Origin: Chromera velia
Taxonomy: Eukaryota; Sar; Chromeraceae
Reading direction: 5' to 3'
NCBI GenBank assembly: GCA_018398765.1
Contig: JAHBMJ010001526.1
Span: forward strand, 1 to 15,000
DNA length: 15,000 nt
This document shows, one piece after another, positions 14,215 to 15,000 of this stretch. The position numbers and the translations under genes were made by a program. The notes under the pieces are model-generated. The model searched no databases. It was not told the origin of the DNA and saw nothing but the letters and a program-made list of their open reading frames with translations. Within the stretch, counting starts at the first letter, position 1, and each line of letters starts with the position of its first letter.

Positions 14215-15000
14215 GGGTCTATAGCCGATCCATGTTCACTTTTCTGGTGCTTTCTAGAAGTGAGGCCAAGTCGATGAAAACAGAGTGGCCAATCTTCATC
14301 CCTAAGAGGTCTTTACTAAAGGCCTGAGTCGGAATCTTGGGGATGCTCTGTGTGTGAGACTCCTAGGGGCTCGAACTTTCTGTGTCTTTCCACACCCCGT
14401 CTCCTGAACATGCAGAGTTGCCAATTTGTTGCTCTCCTGTCCGAGCTGGCTCACTGGCGAACGTCCAAGCAGCTCAAAGACAATTGAATCGTCTTTCTAC
14501 AGTGCTGTCTCTTCGTTTTGTGCCGTCTAGGAGCTTCAAAAGCGACCATATCGATCAGGATGTTAACTCCTGGGCGAACTGAGATTTATAAAGGTCAGTC
14601 ACAGCTAAGGTTATGGTCATCCGGCGACATCTATACTCTGCTACTGAAGCTTGCCACTTAATTATTGGCGTTTAGTCAAGGGACACACTTCTGAAGACCT
14701 CATCTTTTACAGAAGCTTGCCGCTTGGCGGCTCGCTGCTCGTTTTTCGACATCGACCTTCCAGCAAAACACCGTCTCCATCACAAAACACACAAAAGGAC
14801 CGTCTATATGTTCCCTTCTTGATATGTTTGTATACCAACGTATCTGTCTTTGTCCTCTCCATGCCTTCATTGGTGTAGACGGAACGGCTAACACCGCAAG
14901 CAGTGCTGCTTGTTTTTTTCGGAAGCAGATTTGCCCTCCCCAGAATAATCGGTCAGTTTGGCGCATATGCCTGATCCTTCAAAGAAGGAGAGGGCTTCTC
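14215..15000. other. Unassigned stretch to the window end
   Basis: ORFs of 66-88 codons on both strands, none with recognised motifs. I see no RNA gene, repeat or element boundary here. Genes may begin beyond the window edge. Confidence 0.35.

Noticed and set aside
14118-14327. 69-codon ORF spanning the poly-C/N run
   Set aside because: It reads through an ambiguous base and a homopolymer giving poly-Pro; frame cannot be trusted.

Overview
The window reads as eukaryotic nuclear DNA, probably from a unicellular protist or alga. It has a spliced gene with GT-AG introns, abundant (CT)n/(GA)n and tetranucleotide microsatellites, long G and C homopolymers, and retrotransposons. A chromerid-like alveolate would fit this style, but that is a weak inference: no lineage-specific marker is visible and no database was searched.

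Layout. (1) Positions 1 to about 4.9 kb hold the 3' part of a Ty3/gypsy chromovirus-type LTR retrotransposon on the + strand. It comprises the last CCHC zinc knuckle of Gag, a GGGAAAC slippery heptamer in the correct phase for -1 frameshifting, and a Pol frame with protease, reverse transcriptase, RNase H, integrase (DX35E, GPY/F) and a C-terminal chromodomain-like segment. A polypurine tract and the start of the 3' LTR follow. Pol carries seven in-frame stop codons but no visible reading-frame shift over 4.3 kb. Each stop can be explained by one C-to-T or G-to-A change. (2) Positions 4.9 to 5.6 kb are intergenic, with an inverted repeat and a tRNA-like sequence whose A and B boxes are too far apart. 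(3) Positions 5621-8323 hold one four-exon gene, predicted at 411 aa: low-complexity N-terminus, a short coiled coil, a Gly/His-rich stretch, a highly charged helix and a C-terminus with two GLF-acidic motifs. (4) Positions 8.3 to 12.4 kb have no gene I can defend. They contain a perfect hairpin, an AT-rich homopolymer block, a G-rich purine tract, a (GA)n array and a few ORFs of doubtful status. (5) Positions 12400-13898 hold a complete, compact LTR element without recognisable coding capacity. Its 476 and 482 bp LTRs are about 92% identical, its internal region is 541 bp, and AAGT target-site duplications flank it. (6) Positions 13.9 to 15 kb are non-genic, with a (CT)n array and a 29-C run interrupted by one N.

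The two retroelements share a theme. The nonsense codons of the first and nearly all LTR-LTR differences of the second are transitions. This suggests that repeats in this genome mutate mainly by C-to-T change, through methylcytosine deamination or a RIP-like process. I found no clear sign of a wholly new system. The best leads are the frameshift signal, the transition-only decay, the compact LTR element and the GLF-motif protein.
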